The notes under the pieces are model-generated. The model was not told the DNA's origin. It worked only from the letters and a program-made list of their open reading frames with translations, and made no database searches. Positions 34,081 to 42,760 of a stretch of DNA of 43,656 bases are shown here, in pieces. Positions within the stretch are counted from its first letter, which is position 1, and each line of letters starts with the position of its first letter. The stretch comes from Bryobacterales bacterium (GTDB lineage: Bacteria > Acidobacteriota > Terriglobia > Bryobacterales > Bryobacteraceae). Made by a program: the position numbers and the translations under genes. The stretch is from contig PKYZ01000669.1 in the NCBI GenBank assembly GCA_003132865.1, positions 538 through 44,193 on the forward strand, in the 5' to 3' direction.

Positions 34081-36636
34081 TTATTGAATTGGCCCCATCG
34101 GATTGGGCATTGCGGGCGTTCCGGGTTGCATCATTCCACTCGGCATGGACAAATTTGGAGGACCGGGGGGAGGAAGTCCCGGCCCTCCAGGAGAAGTACC
34201 GTTGGGAGGAGTACTCGAAGCCTGTTCGTTCATCTTGTCCTGCGCGCGCGCCTGAATCGCTCCAGGATGCGGTGGTGGTACGGTTACCCCAAAGTCGTTC
34301 AGTACCGCGCCTTCCTGTTCCGGCGTGAGATCCGGAATCTTCGCCGTAAAGGTCATCTTAGGTTGCGGCGGTGGTGGCGGCGGTGGCGCGGCGGCTTGCT
34401 GCGCCTGCGAGAAGAACGCGCTCAGGTTCTGGAAGCCAGGACTGTCCTGACTGCGCTGCGCGGTCGGCTTCAGCATCGCCTTCAGCATCGACATACGGAC
34501 CAATTGCATCGTCATATTCGGATCAAACAGCATCGAGTTGAAGGCAATCGATGGCTGGGGTGGCGGAGGCGGCGGGGGTGGCGTTGGCATCCCTGTAATT
34601 GGATCCGGCGGTCCAGGTTGAGGCGGAGGAGGCGGCATCGGAGCTGCCTGCCACAATTGATCGATGATTTCGTTGAGGGCGTCCATCGCCTCCTCGTCGG
34701 GGTCCTCGAAGTCCGGAAGATCCATGTACTGGCGCAATTTCCCGGCGTTTGCAGCAGTGGTGATCTTCAAAGTGTCGGCCAACTGCGGCGTTTCCTGTAA
34801 AAGCGCCCGCAGTGACTCGACACGTTCGGCAAAAGAACGCGGAATCGCGGTATCGCTCTTAACCATCCAGCCGCTCGAGCGGATCAGGTCCAAATCGATA
34901 CTCTGACCCTGAAATTCGGGGTTCGTAAGCGCTATTTCGCAGTACATCTTGACCAGATTGGTCCAGGAAGCCTCCCAAAAGCTCGAAATCAGCTCCGCGA
35001 CGGTCCCGAGCTGCATCAACCCCTGGTTGAGCATCATTCGGGCCTGCCCTAGAGTCAAGTTTCCGGGCATCTGGCCGTAAACTTGCGGCAGGAGCCCCAA
35101 AATGTTCTGAATCAGTCCATCAATGATGCCAAAAACCTCGGTGATCTGCTGCGGATAGTCGGAAGTCGGTAGGGGAACAACGGCGTTCTGCAAATTATCG
35201 CCATATTTGGGGACCGCGCTGACAAAACGGTTCGGCGAGTAGCGATTCCGGTTCAAATCGTCACCGGAAACGTATTCCTCGTTGACAATGAACCGCATGA
35301 TGCCGGTTTCGAGTGTCTCTGCGATGATGTTCAGCATGTTGGAGTAAAAATCTTCGAGTCCCAACATGCCCCAGCAGCCACCGTCTGTGAAAAGATAGTC
35401 CGACATGGCCGGCGTGCAGACGGTTAACTTCTTGCGGTAGTCCTGATTGTGAATCGCGACGGTCTTCCCCTCAATCTGAACGCAAAAGATGCCGTCGGAA
35501 AAGTACTGCTTGACCAGCATCCGCGTGGCGTCATCGTCTATCAACTCAATTTGCGAAGCATCGATGTCGTAGAGTGCTTCAGTCCACACGTTCAGGTTCC
35601 GCGAGCGGATTGTGCCAGTCTGCGATTGCGCGGAGGCGCGAACAACAGCGGCCGTGGCATCATCGGGCGAACCGGAACCGTACTGCGAGTTCGTACCCAT
35701 CCCCACAATCTTGCGGGCCTGTGGGTAATCGCGAAGAACCGCGCCACGGTCCTTCTCGGATTTGGCCACCACCCACGGCGAGTAACGGAGCGCGCCGGTC
35801 TGGAACTTCACGCTGAAGGGCCATGTGTGAGTGTAGCCGCTAAAAAGTTCCAAATCCACGCTGCGCTGCGGAATGCTCAGCACAGGTTGTGTGGGGTCGG
35901 GCGCGGCGGTATTGGCGAGGGGACCACCGCATGTTCCACTGACGCTCGCTGGATTCGGTTGCTGGCACGTCTGAGGGGATGCCGTGTCGGGCGAGGCGTT
36001 CGGAGCGGTATTGCCGCATCCAAGGCAAGTTGTGTGCGGGATCAGGTTCGGGATATCGTGCGTGCCGAAGCGCTTCGCGTCCACTACGGGCTTCGCCTGC
36101 CCGATGGCTGTTCCGTTTTTGTAGAGGATGTAGCAGAGTTGCTTGTTGAGAGTCTTGAGATCCAGTTGGCCGCTCAGCATTTGGATCAGCAGATTCACTT
36201 GTCTCGCGCCACGGCGATCTTGCTCTTTGTTTTCGTCAATTGGTTCAGCGGTTGAGTTGTAAAAGGGCCGCTGCCCAAGAACCGCGATGAACTTATCGCC
36301 GTAGGATTTGGTGAGCCGTGGGTTGTAGTCGAAGGCGCGCGCCTGAGTCTGAGGGTCGCCTGTTTTGCCGGCCGACGGCCCAAATTGCGTCCAGCCGATT
36401 GCGCCGGTTTGCCCATCCATCGTTGGCGCGATGTTCTGAATACCGCGATAGAAGTTGTCGGCGCGTTCCAGGCGTAAAAGCTGAAGCACACGCTCGCCCT
36501 GATAGTTGGCGTCCACCGAGTCCTTGAGCATGGTCTCGACAGCGGTGATGATCTTGTCGAGCGGAGCGGCGCCCGTGGGGTCAACTTGCTTGAGCGCCGG
36601 ATCGCAATCGATCAGTTGGAGGAGAGCGCTATCCAT
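34081..36636 (-). CDS. Portal protein
   Basis: The 851-residue product lies after the terminase group and before the scaffold and capsid genes. The N-terminal 200 residues contain helices and a segment like that of podovirus portals (NPRLTKSYGDKFIAVLGQRP, then EPIDENKEQDRRGARQ). An insert at about 200-240 carries cysteines 204, 207, 224 and 236. The central part with VLRDYPQARKIV and the helix LPQVYGQMPGNLTLGQARM are typical of the clip and stem region. The last 190 residues are Pro-rich, with poly-Pro runs. It is larger than the P22 portal (725 residues). The portal forms the ring through which DNA enters and leaves the head. Its start overlaps the preceding stop by 8 nt. Confidence 0.75.
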   Translation of the reverse strand: MDSALLQLIDCDPALKQVDPTGAAPLDKIITAVETMLKDSVDANYQGERVLQLLRLERADNFYRGIQNIAPTMDGQTGAIGWTQFGPSAGKTGDPQTQARAFDYNPRLTKSYGDKFIAVLGQRPFYNSTAEPIDENKEQDRRGARQVNLLIQMLSGQLDLKTLNKQLCYILYKNGTAIGQAKPVVDAKRFGTHDIPNLIPHTTCLGCGNTAPNASPDTASPQTCQQPNPASVSGTCGGPLANTAAPDPTQPVLSIPQRSVDLELFSGYTHTWPFSVKFQTGALRYSPWVVAKSEKDRGAVLRDYPQARKIVGMGTNSQYGSGSPDDATAAVVRASAQSQTGTIRSRNLNVWTEALYDIDASQIELIDDDATRMLVKQYFSDGIFCVQIEGKTVAIHNQDYRKKLTVCTPAMSDYLFTDGGCWGMLGLEDFYSNMLNIIAETLETGIMRFIVNEEYVSGDDLNRNRYSPNRFVSAVPKYGDNLQNAVVPLPTSDYPQQITEVFGIIDGLIQNILGLLPQVYGQMPGNLTLGQARMMLNQGLMQLGTVAELISSFWEASWTNLVKMYCEIALTNPEFQGQSIDLDLIRSSGWMVKSDTAIPRSFAERVESLRALLQETPQLADTLKITTAANAGKLRQYMDLPDFEDPDEEAMDALNEIIDQLWQAAPMPPPPPQPGPPDPITGMPTPPPPPPPPQPSIAFNSMLFDPNMTMQLVRMSMLKAMLKPTAQRSQDSPGFQNLSAFFSQAQQAAAPPPPPPPQPKMTFTAKIPDLTPEQEGAVLNDFGVTVPPPHPGAIQARAQDKMNEQASSTPPNGTSPGGPGLPPPGPPNLSMPSGMMQPGTPAMPNPMGPIQ

Positions 36637-36988
36637 TCACTTTTTTGTCGAACTTATCGAACGTGTTCAGCGTGTTCAAGGTTTGGGCCTGCTGCCATTC
36701 CCGCACGTCGGTCACGGGGTTCGGCGCTTTCCTTGGTTCCTGCGTCAGCGCCGCTTGCGCGATCTGCTCGTTGGTCAGCACCGAGCGCTGTCCGTACTTG
36801 ACTGCCATCATGCGATCGGCGATGACGCGCTCGCGTTCCAGTGCGTCCTTTTGCGTGCTGGCCAACTGCTCCGCGAGCGAATCAGCGCGGCCCCGTTCGA
36901 ACCGCGCTCCGTCTTCCGCCTTCGTCACGCGATCGAGCGCATCGCGGTAGTCGGCGAACAGCAGTAGGAAGGTTTGCTTCCAGGTCAC
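36629..36988 (-). CDS. Coiled-coil protein upstream of portal
   Basis: The 119-residue product starts in an ATGA overlap with the preceding gene and overlaps the portal start. It begins with a short hydrophobic part (TFLLLFADYRDAL), then a charged helix of about 60 residues with heptad-like spacing, and ends in NTLNTFDKFDKK. It could be a small assembly protein or membrane-attached factor. No family recognised. Confidence 0.55.
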   Translation of the reverse strand: MTWKQTFLLLFADYRDALDRVTKAEDGARFERGRADSLAEQLASTQKDALERERVIADRMMAVKYGQRSVLTNEQIAQAALTQEPRKAPNPVTDVREWQQAQTLNTLNTFDKFDKKVNG

Positions 36989-38355
36989 GCGACGACGGCG
37001 TACCCTTCCGCCTTCGCGGCGGCTTCTCCGGAAGCTTCGTTGACGATTTTAGTTTCGCCGTCTTTCTTGGTCATCCGCTTCGGATAGACACTTGGGTCGT
37101 TCACGCCCTTTAGATTCGGATCGTTAGCGGCCTGGTAATTTGGGTCTTTCCGTCCCTGGTAATTCTGAGTCCCCTGGTAATTCGGACCCTGACCCTGGGC
37201 GTATCCGGTCTGCTGCCCGACTTCCTGGCCAAGGTTAGGCCTTTGTGCGGACGACGTATCCCACATGGGCTTCGTCAGATCCACGCGCGCATCCTTCAGG
37301 AACTGGCTGCGGGCATGCTCCTCGACGGTGCCTTCATCGAGCCACGGTTCCCAGATTGCCGGATCGCCGGTTTTCTCGGTGAGCGTGCTGCCCTGATCGC
37401 CGGTTCGTAAACGGTCATGCACCACGAAGGAAACCGCGCTTGCGGTGATGGCCGGTTCTTTGGCACCTACAGTGCGCGGCGAAACATATGCCCGATCTTG
37501 ATGCGGCCCAACGTTATCGCCGAACGGAGCATTGAACCACGCCAGCAACTCGGCGGCATCGTTGAACCCCCGCGCAATGACGAATGTGTTATTGAGTATC
37601 GGCGTGACGGCAGAGCCAGCGAAGTGGTCAACGGAGCCTTGGCCGAGTTGCTCGCCGTACTGCTGTCCCTGGAGTGGCTGGTTCTGGAACTGCGGGTTTC
37701 GGGGAACGTTTGAACTCGCTTCATTCGGCGTGGCCCCTGCATCGGTAGCGGCATAGGGAGGAGGAGCGACAATCGGGACGGCGTTCACGTCCGGGGCTAC
37801 GGAACTCTGTTGTAGGCGGGAGTTCGGGTCCGAAGGAAGTTCCCGATAACCAGGCTGCGTTGCCGGGGCAATCGGGCTGGCGTTCACGTCCGAGGAAGGG
37901 AAACCCTGCTGCCCACGGGCGTTGGGGTCCGAAGGGACGTTGTTGGTAAAAGGTGCTTGCGCGTTGGACGCCTGGCGTGTGGTCGTGGCGTCACCCTTGA
38001 AGCGCTTGGCGATTTCGGCACCAAAGCGGCTGATGAACGTAACGCGCGCCGAATAGCGGAAGCCGTCCTTGATGCTATCGCGGGATTTCTGCTCGTAGGC
38101 GCCCCTGTGTTGATCCCAGTCCTTTGTCTCTTTGAACGGGCTCGGCCCCGGAACGAGAGGCGGGCTGTTCATGGCACGCGGGAACTGCTGGGCGAGTTGG
38201 TTTGCGTCAGTCATGCCGACTTGCTGTTGAGCCACCAGATTAGGGTTGGCGCGCGGGAACTGCTGTTGCTGTTGTGCGAGTTGTTCTGCGTCGGTCGTCT
38301 TGGCTCCCGGAAACTGCTGCTGTTGCTGTTGTGCGAGTTGTTCTGCGTCGGTCAT
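36985..38355 (-). CDS. Repeat-rich virion-associated protein
   Basis: The 456-residue product has AAAAAGGAGC before its ATG. The N-terminus has three copies of TDAEQLAQQQQQ-FP-type units, matched by a perfect DNA repeat. Two Pro/Asn units (PSDPNARGQQGF and PSDPNSRLQQSS) follow, then a folded part (NNTFVIARGFNDAAELLAWF) and, near the C-terminus, NYQG-type repeats. The final 30 residues, with KKDGETKIVNEASGEAAAKAEGY, resemble small C-terminal tails of phage structural proteins. It lies between the small Cys protein and the coiled-coil gene. The role is probably assembly or virion structure. Confidence 0.6.
   Translation of the reverse strand: MTDAEQLAQQQQQQFPGAKTTDAEQLAQQQQQFPRANPNLVAQQQVGMTDANQLAQQFPRAMNSPPLVPGPSPFKETKDWDQHRGAYEQKSRDSIKDGFRYSARVTFISRFGAEIAKRFKGDATTTRQASNAQAPFTNNVPSDPNARGQQGFPSSDVNASPIAPATQPGYRELPSDPNSRLQQSSVAPDVNAVPIVAPPPYAATDAGATPNEASSNVPRNPQFQNQPLQGQQYGEQLGQGSVDHFAGSAVTPILNNTFVIARGFNDAAELLAWFNAPFGDNVGPHQDRAYVSPRTVGAKEPAITASAVSFVVHDRLRTGDQGSTLTEKTGDPAIWEPWLDEGTVEEHARSQFLKDARVDLTKPMWDTSSAQRPNLGQEVGQQTGYAQGQGPNYQGTQNYQGRKDPNYQAANDPNLKGVNDPSVYPKRMTKKDGETKIVNEASGEAAAKAEGYAVVA
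38263..38353. repeat. 34-bp perfect direct repeat in coding sequence
   Basis: A 34-base sequence occurs at 38263-38296 and again at 38320-38353, 57 bases apart (start to start). It encodes the first units of the N-terminal repeat of the 456-residue protein. A diverged third copy is encoded near 38180-38215. Such repeats may change number by slippage or recombination. Confidence 0.8.
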
Positions 38356-38376
38356 GGTATTGCTCCTTTTTATGGG

Positions 38377-38712
38377 TTAGAACTGCTGTTTCGTATACGG
38401 CCCCGCTTGTGAGGGCGGCGCGGAAGTCGGTTGAGATTGCGGTGCCGCTCCAGCGCCCGCTGAATCGTGTGGCTTGCCTGCTTTGTACTCTCCGCAATAA
38501 TCATCAGGCGCGTGAGGAATCCAATCAGGATAGCGCTTGCAATTCTGCTCGGAGGTGTCGTAGAAGACGCAGTCGGCGCACGATCCCTGACTGCCCGGTT
38601 GCTGCACATCGTCTGCATCCGGTTCGTCGGGAGAGGAGAGCGGAGGGGGACCGTTCTTGTCGTCGGCGAGTAGCAAAAGCCCCTTTTTGGGTGGCCCACT
38701 AGATGGTGTCAT
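38377..38712 (-). CDS. Small four-cysteine phage protein
   Basis: The 111-residue product starts in an ATGA overlap with the previous small gene. Its centre has C-x2-C-x9-C-x14-C (CADCVFYD, CKRYPDW, YCGEY), a layout known from small phage proteins that may bind zinc or iron-sulfur. The flanks are Pro/Ser/Asp-rich and disordered. It lies between terminase and the structural genes. Function unknown. Confidence 0.6.
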   Translation of the reverse strand: MTPSSGPPKKGLLLLADDKNGPPPLSSPDEPDADDVQQPGSQGSCADCVFYDTSEQNCKRYPDWIPHAPDDYCGEYKAGKPHDSAGAGAAPQSQPTSAPPSQAGPYTKQQF

Positions 38713-38867
38713 CGATCTTCTTCCTCCTGAAATACAGGGCGTGCTCCGACAATCTTTCCTTCAAACGGCAGAGTCGTATCTTCGCCCGGTTGTAGCGTTA
38801 TTGTCTCGCGCCAACCGTTGGTATACTCGATGTCTAGTTCCATTGCCACGTGACCAGCTTGGATCAT
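38709..38867 (-). CDS. Short protein between terminase and the Cys protein
   Basis: A 52-residue ORF whose ATG overlaps the terminase stop (ATGA) and whose TGA overlaps the next start in the same way. The product is acidic with a strand-rich middle (LDIEYTNGWRETITL) and an acidic end (EEEDR). The double overlap strongly suggests a real, translationally coupled gene. Unknown function. Confidence 0.6.
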   Translation of the reverse strand: MIQAGHVAMELDIEYTNGWRETITLQPGEDTTLPFEGKIVGARPVFQEEEDR

Positions 38868-40954
38868 TGAATTATTTCGTTGCTCCTTCCGAAGTTAGCA
38901 GAACGCATCGCGCGAATTGCAGCAAGTCTGTTAGCCCCAACGAACAGGTCCTGTTTCTTCGCGAGTGGATGCTGCTCGCGCCACCGCGCCTGCTCTGTCG
39001 CCATCAGAACGCTGTGATGCGAAATGCCGCCGCCGTAGCGCGACTGCATCTGAGCGACCTGTAACTCCACACGAACATCGAGCGGAGCCTCGGTCGCGCC
39101 CTGCCTCTCTTCCGAAAAGCATCCGTAGCGCAGCATGTCGCCCGCGTCGTCACCAGGCCGTGTCTCGGTCGCATCAAGTTTATCAACATCGTTGGTTCCA
39201 GGCTTGTGCATCAGCATCGGTAGGATCTTGATGACGTTGCGGCAGCCTTTCGCGATCTGCAATTTAGGCAGCACTTCGCGCGCCGCAAGAAACTCCGGGA
39301 GCGCCTCATATTGCAATCGGGCAACGATACCCTTCTCGATTTCCAACTGTTCGGCGAATTCCTTATCCGGGACCGCCTGCTCCTGGAGCGGTCTGAACCT
39401 AAGCATGGTCTGAATGTGCATCCAGCCCGCCACGCGATCGGTCGATGCGCGCACCAAGGTAAGCATGGTAGTCGATTGCTCGCGCCGCCGGCGCTTCAGT
39501 GATTCGAGCGCGTCCTTTGAGTCCATCTCGCGTTCTTCGTCGGTAAGATCGGCGACAAACGCCGCATGTGGACCAAGTTCGCTCGATATCCCAGCCGCGA
39601 TCTGCGAAGCCACCGTATTCTCACTCTCGCGCTTTGCGTAAGCGTCAGGCGATAGGTAGATCACCATCTGGTGTGATTCGACTCCCGCAAGCGCAGCCTT
39701 AGATTCACGCGCGATCAGGATGCCGAGTTCGAAGGGCTCGACGCGGTTGAGGCAAATTTCTTTTTCCAGATACGTCTGGCCCCATGGAGATTTGCAGAAC
39801 CACCCCAACGCACTCGGATGGATATAGCCCCAGTCAATAGCCATCCAGCGGTGAAACCACGATTCGAGTTTTACTTTGGACGGGTCGTAGACATGATTGG
39901 CATTGTACTTCTCTTCACCTACCAGCGGCCCATTTGGACGAAAGTCGCGGAAGTAAGCGCCGGAGAGCGCGTGCCAGTTGCCGTCGCGCCACGCGGCGCG
40001 CAATGATTCGGGCTCGATCGAGTTCAGCCACTTGACGTATGGTCCTTCATTCGGCTTGTAGACGGTGACGTTTCCGCCGGTTCCCGTCGCGGCATCGTAG
40101 GGCGCGTCGTATTCAACGTAGTGGCACAAGTACGGGTTATCGCTCCACTTCGACATGATGAACGTGTGGTACTTGCCATGTTCATCGATAACGTAATCCC
40201 CGCGCTTTAGTTTCTCACCGCGCTCGTAATCCTCGATGTAAAAATAGTCCATCAACCACGCTTGGCCGGGAGCGCCCGCTAGTTCGTCGCCGCCGCCAGG
40301 ATTGAACGTTAACAGCGCCTGCGGCTTTAACGCTGACCACTTCGAGCGGCAAGAGCCGATAATGCGGTCGTGGATTTCCTTTGACTCCATCATCTCAGCC
40401 TGATCGATTGCAATCCGCTGATACTCGGGACCGACGTACTTCTTCCAGCCGTTGTCTCCGAAGTGCCCGAAGATGATCTTGGCGCCGGTGCGCCATTCCG
40501 CCATCGAAGGATTGCCGCGCTTGATAATTGCGCCGGTCGGCCCCCACATCTCCTCCGCACGATCGATCAAATCCTCAAGATCATTAGCTTGATTGCGAAG
40601 CATCAAGCCGCGAAAATTGCGGTGGTTGATGTACATCACATCTGCACCCTCGGGCTGTTTGCCTTCAGCGAGAAGCTTATTCAATTTTCTCGGGTTGCCT
40701 CGGAACGCCATCCAAGCAAGCATTAGGTGCGTCTTCGCTGAACCGCGCGTGCCGCCGAGTCCAATCTCGTCGGCGTCACTGTTCCACGCCTGGGTCTGGG
40801 GACCAGCCGGACAATCGCAAGGCCATGGCCCTGTGAAGTGGTGCTCGGCACACCAGACCGCGCGGAACGGCCCTGTGTACTTGTTCGGATTGACCGCGCG
40901 AATCTGCTTACCGGTCAGGAGAACGACGCGGGGCTGTGCTTGCTGCTTAGCCAT
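38864..40954 (-). CDS. Terminase large subunit (TerL)
   Basis: The 696-residue product carries an ATPase and a nuclease. Walker A is GGTRGSAKT at 67-75, Walker B is IAIDQAE at 181-187 and the coupling motif TFNPGGG lies near 216. The nuclease part begins at about 370 with MAIDWG (Asp374), and a second acidic site is LSPDAYAKRE (Asp433). The ATPase packages DNA into the head through the portal and the nuclease cuts it. No small subunit is seen in the window; it may lie outside. Start ATG overlaps the preceding stop by one base (TGATG). Confidence 0.9.
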   Translation of the reverse strand: MAKQQAQPRVVLLTGKQIRAVNPNKYTGPFRAVWCAEHHFTGPWPCDCPAGPQTQAWNSDADEIGLGGTRGSAKTHLMLAWMAFRGNPRKLNKLLAEGKQPEGADVMYINHRNFRGLMLRNQANDLEDLIDRAEEMWGPTGAIIKRGNPSMAEWRTGAKIIFGHFGDNGWKKYVGPEYQRIAIDQAEMMESKEIHDRIIGSCRSKWSALKPQALLTFNPGGGDELAGAPGQAWLMDYFYIEDYERGEKLKRGDYVIDEHGKYHTFIMSKWSDNPYLCHYVEYDAPYDAATGTGGNVTVYKPNEGPYVKWLNSIEPESLRAAWRDGNWHALSGAYFRDFRPNGPLVGEEKYNANHVYDPSKVKLESWFHRWMAIDWGYIHPSALGWFCKSPWGQTYLEKEICLNRVEPFELGILIARESKAALAGVESHQMVIYLSPDAYAKRESENTVASQIAAGISSELGPHAAFVADLTDEEREMDSKDALESLKRRRREQSTTMLTLVRASTDRVAGWMHIQTMLRFRPLQEQAVPDKEFAEQLEIEKGIVARLQYEALPEFLAAREVLPKLQIAKGCRNVIKILPMLMHKPGTNDVDKLDATETRPGDDAGDMLRYGCFSEERQGATEAPLDVRVELQVAQMQSRYGGGISHHSVLMATEQARWREQHPLAKKQDLFVGANRLAAIRAMRSANFGRSNEIIQ

Positions 40955-41226
40955 CAGACCGGCTTGATCTTCGGCGGTGTCGCCAGCTTCGGTCGCAGGT
41001 TCATACGGTTCTTGAAGCTGAGCCGCTTGATGATCGACGGGTTGCCCAGCGGATCGGTAGAAAGCGGATTGGCAGGACCGCCCTCGGCGCGCGAAGCTTT
41101 ATCGAGCCCAATCCCGATACTTTGACCGAGGGGTCGAAATTTCTCAAGGTGGCCGATGTCGGCGCCGATGTTGAATGGCTTGGCGATGAACTTTGATGGA
41201 TTCGGCGCCTTGAAGTTGAATGCCAT
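40954..41226 (-). CDS. Small basic protein upstream of terminase
   Basis: The 90-residue product is rich in Lys, Pro, Asn and Phe and has no membrane segment or cysteine. It starts in a one-base overlap with the preceding TAA and ends in a one-base overlap with the terminase start. Its position next to TerL would suit a small subunit, but there is no helix-turn-helix evidence, so I do not call it that. Confidence 0.5.
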   Translation of the reverse strand: MAFNFKAPNPSKFIAKPFNIGADIGHLEKFRPLGQSIGIGLDKASRAEGGPANPLSTDPLGNPSIIKRLSFKNRMNLRPKLATPPKIKPV

Positions 41227-41399
41227 TATTTCTTTCTGAGTCTGCCGAGAATCGAGGTCTTTTTCGTGTGGTCCGGCAGCGAGGCCATCTTCCGCCCGTG
41301 CATCCCGCGCACCACTTCCTTGGCGAAAGACTTGTCGCCATTAGCCTGATTTTCCAGAACCGAATGGGCCCAGCGAACCTGAGCCTGAGAATCTGGCAT
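41226..41399 (-). CDS. Small basic phage protein
   Basis: The 57-residue product starts at the ATG at 41399, overlapping the preceding TAA by one base; longer frames lie inside the neighbours. It begins MPDSQAQVRWAHSVLE, a pattern reminiscent of small phage proteins with a QAxxRWAH start, and ends basic. No domain assigned. Confidence 0.5.
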   Translation of the reverse strand: MPDSQAQVRWAHSVLENQANGDKSFAKEVVRGMHGRKMASLPDHTKKTSILGRLRKK

Positions 41400-41647
41400 T
41401 ACTTTTTCGGAACCTCCAGCGGCACCGTATTCAACGGCTTTGCCATAGGCATCAACTCGTTGCCTGTCGCAATGTGGCGCAGGCCGATGATGTGGCTGCC
41501 CTTCGGAAGCAATATCTCGCCATCTTCGTTTCGATGCGCCGTCTGCGTGCGCGTCGAGGGATGGTTGATCGTAACCTCGTGGCCTTCTGGCACGGTAAGT
41601 TTGGCCGGCCAGTTCGCGTGATGCTGCGAGAAAAAATAGCGCTTCAT
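41399..41647 (-). CDS. Small hypothetical protein
   Basis: The 82-residue product starts in an ATGA overlap with the stop of the phosphatase gene. It has a mixed alpha/beta pattern (KLTVPEGHEVTINH, GEILLPKGSHIIGL), with no membrane segment. It could be a beta-rich accessory of the phosphatase, but this rests on position only. Confidence 0.5.
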   Translation of the reverse strand: MKRYFFSQHHANWPAKLTVPEGHEVTINHPSTRTQTAHRNEDGEILLPKGSHIIGLRHIATGNELMPMAKPLNTVPLEVPKK

Positions 41648-42360
41648 GAAAGTGGCGCCTTCGACTTCGGCGACAGCGCGGCAAGGCGCGAACCGCCAGA
41701 TTCTTTGTTGAGTTCCGTCGCCCCGTGGCGGGCGAAATTCAGCCCGGCCTTGATGGGCTCATTACTGTCTATCGGGTTCTCATGAAGCATGGGCTTACCA
41801 TCTTTGCCCTTCGCCAGACGAATCAGCGAACCGGCCGGCTTGGCTTTATCGGCACGGGTCGCCATTTCTGCGGGATCGGCGCTCATGTCGGGCGGAAACC
41901 CCTTCTTCGACCATCCGTGCAGGTACCGCATCTGGGAGTGGTGCGCCAGCACTAGGCGGCGTTCGCCAGGATGCAGAGAATGCAACTGCTGGTGTACGAA
42001 CTGGCCGGAGCGGTGATCCACCTGGTCCACGCTTTCGCCGCCAGGAATCGGTGTCTCTGGATGATCGGCGGCCTGCTGGATGATCGGCTGGGCATCACTG
42101 ATCGGTTGCCCGGTGACGACACCCTGGTTCCAGGGGAGTGCCTGCTGCGCCGAACCGAGGAACTTTGCCTGCGGATTGTGTTTGAGCACGGCGGCTACGG
42201 TCTGCTGCGCGCGAGTCATCGGTGAGGCTACGATGGAATCGATGGAACCCTTCGCCGCGATCCTTCTGCCTAAGTGATCCGCTTCAGCTTCTCCCTGTGG
42301 GGACAGACCGACGTCTAATTGACCGCGAACGCGATCCTGCGGTTTGGCTGTGGCGTTCAT
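41644..42360 (-). CDS. Histidine phosphatase with circularly permuted active site
   Basis: The 238-residue product starts at the ATG overlapping the preceding TGA (ATGA). It has every motif of the histidine phosphatase (phosphoglycerate mutase-like) family, but the first one is moved. RHG, normally at the N-terminus, lies at 211-213 in FARHGATELN. The N-terminus starts where the family normally continues: DRVRGQLDVGLSPQG at 9-23. In order follow SPMTRAQQT (46-54), PWNQG (76-80), PGGES (106-110) and the second catalytic His in LAHHSQMR (138-145). Joining the C-terminal part to the N-terminal part restores the usual order. It likely removes phosphate from a small or protein substrate; which one is unknown. 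Phage members of the family exist, but I know of none with this order. Confidence 0.7.
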   Translation of the reverse strand: MNATAKPQDRVRGQLDVGLSPQGEAEADHLGRRIAAKGSIDSIVASPMTRAQQTVAAVLKHNPQAKFLGSAQQALPWNQGVVTGQPISDAQPIIQQAADHPETPIPGGESVDQVDHRSGQFVHQQLHSLHPGERRLVLAHHSQMRYLHGWSKKGFPPDMSADPAEMATRADKAKPAGSLIRLAKGKDGKPMLHENPIDSNEPIKAGLNFARHGATELNKESGGSRLAALSPKSKAPLS

Positions 42361-42554
42361 TCGAGAATCATCGCCCTGAGTCCAGGTTGGTTTTTCATGG
42401 ACTGGACCAGCATGTCGGCCTCGGACCGGTCGCGGCACTCTACGCGGTATTCCTTGGGTGCGTGGTGCGGGGTAGCACCAAACGGATAGGCATCCTTCGG
42501 CAAAAGCTCTTTCGCGTCGATCTCGCGTGGCACGCTGATGGAAACTACGAGCAA
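42357..42554 (-). CDS. Small hypothetical protein upstream of the phosphatase
   Basis: About 65 residues if started at TTG 42554, or 58 from GTG 42533; neither has a good ribosome site, and the frame is open further upstream inside the neighbour. The product contains KELLPKDAYPF and a C-terminal part (YRVECRDRSEADMLVQSMK) resembling a small alpha/beta domain. It ends in an ATGA overlap with the phosphatase, so the two are likely coupled. Confidence 0.5.
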   Translation of the reverse strand: MLVVSISVPREIDAKELLPKDAYPFGATPHHAPKEYRVECRDRSEADMLVQSMKNQPGLRAMILE

Positions 42555-42760
42555 GGAAATTTCGGTCCCTCGAAATGCGCCGGCCGCCGCACGAACTGGC
42601 CCTTGACGCGGGGATTCGTCCAGCCGCGGTTCTGTCGCTTGGGCAGCGGCGGGAGTGCCTTTGGTTTCGTTAACATGCCGCGAAGGACCCAGCCGAGGCC
42701 AAAAGCGCAGGTCATGCCCACCAGCGCGATAATGCCCGCGTATTTGTAGGCATCGTCCAT
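42545..42760 (-). CDS. Small single-pass membrane protein
   Basis: The 71-residue product starts at the ATG at 42760, which shares a base with the preceding TGA; TTG at 42763 is an alternative. Residues of about 6-27 form a hydrophobic segment (YAGIIALVGMTCAFGLGWVL) and the rest is basic and proline-rich. A holin, anchor or other membrane role is possible; no lysin is nearby. Confidence 0.55.
   Translation of the reverse strand: MDDAYKYAGIIALVGMTCAFGLGWVLRGMLTKPKALPPLPKRQNRGWTNPRVKGQFVRRPAHFEGPKFPCS

Noticed and set aside
33874..34800. 308-codon plus-strand frame across scaffold and portal genes
   Set aside because: Very Arg/Trp-rich, caused by the Pro- and Ala-rich coding on the minus strand; no ribosome site.
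35449..36255. 268-codon plus-strand frame inside the portal gene
   Set aside because: Shadow of the portal coding sequence with no recognised pattern.
40954..41226. Small gene before TerL as terminase small subunit
   Set aside because: No helix-turn-helix or coiled-coil signature visible; position alone is not enough.
42361..42438. RHAG in the upstream open frame as the missing N-terminal RHG of the phosphatase
   Set aside because: This part lies in another gene's coding region, upstream of the ATGA start; the motif lacks the usual hydrophobic strand and is too far from the DRVRGQLD segment.
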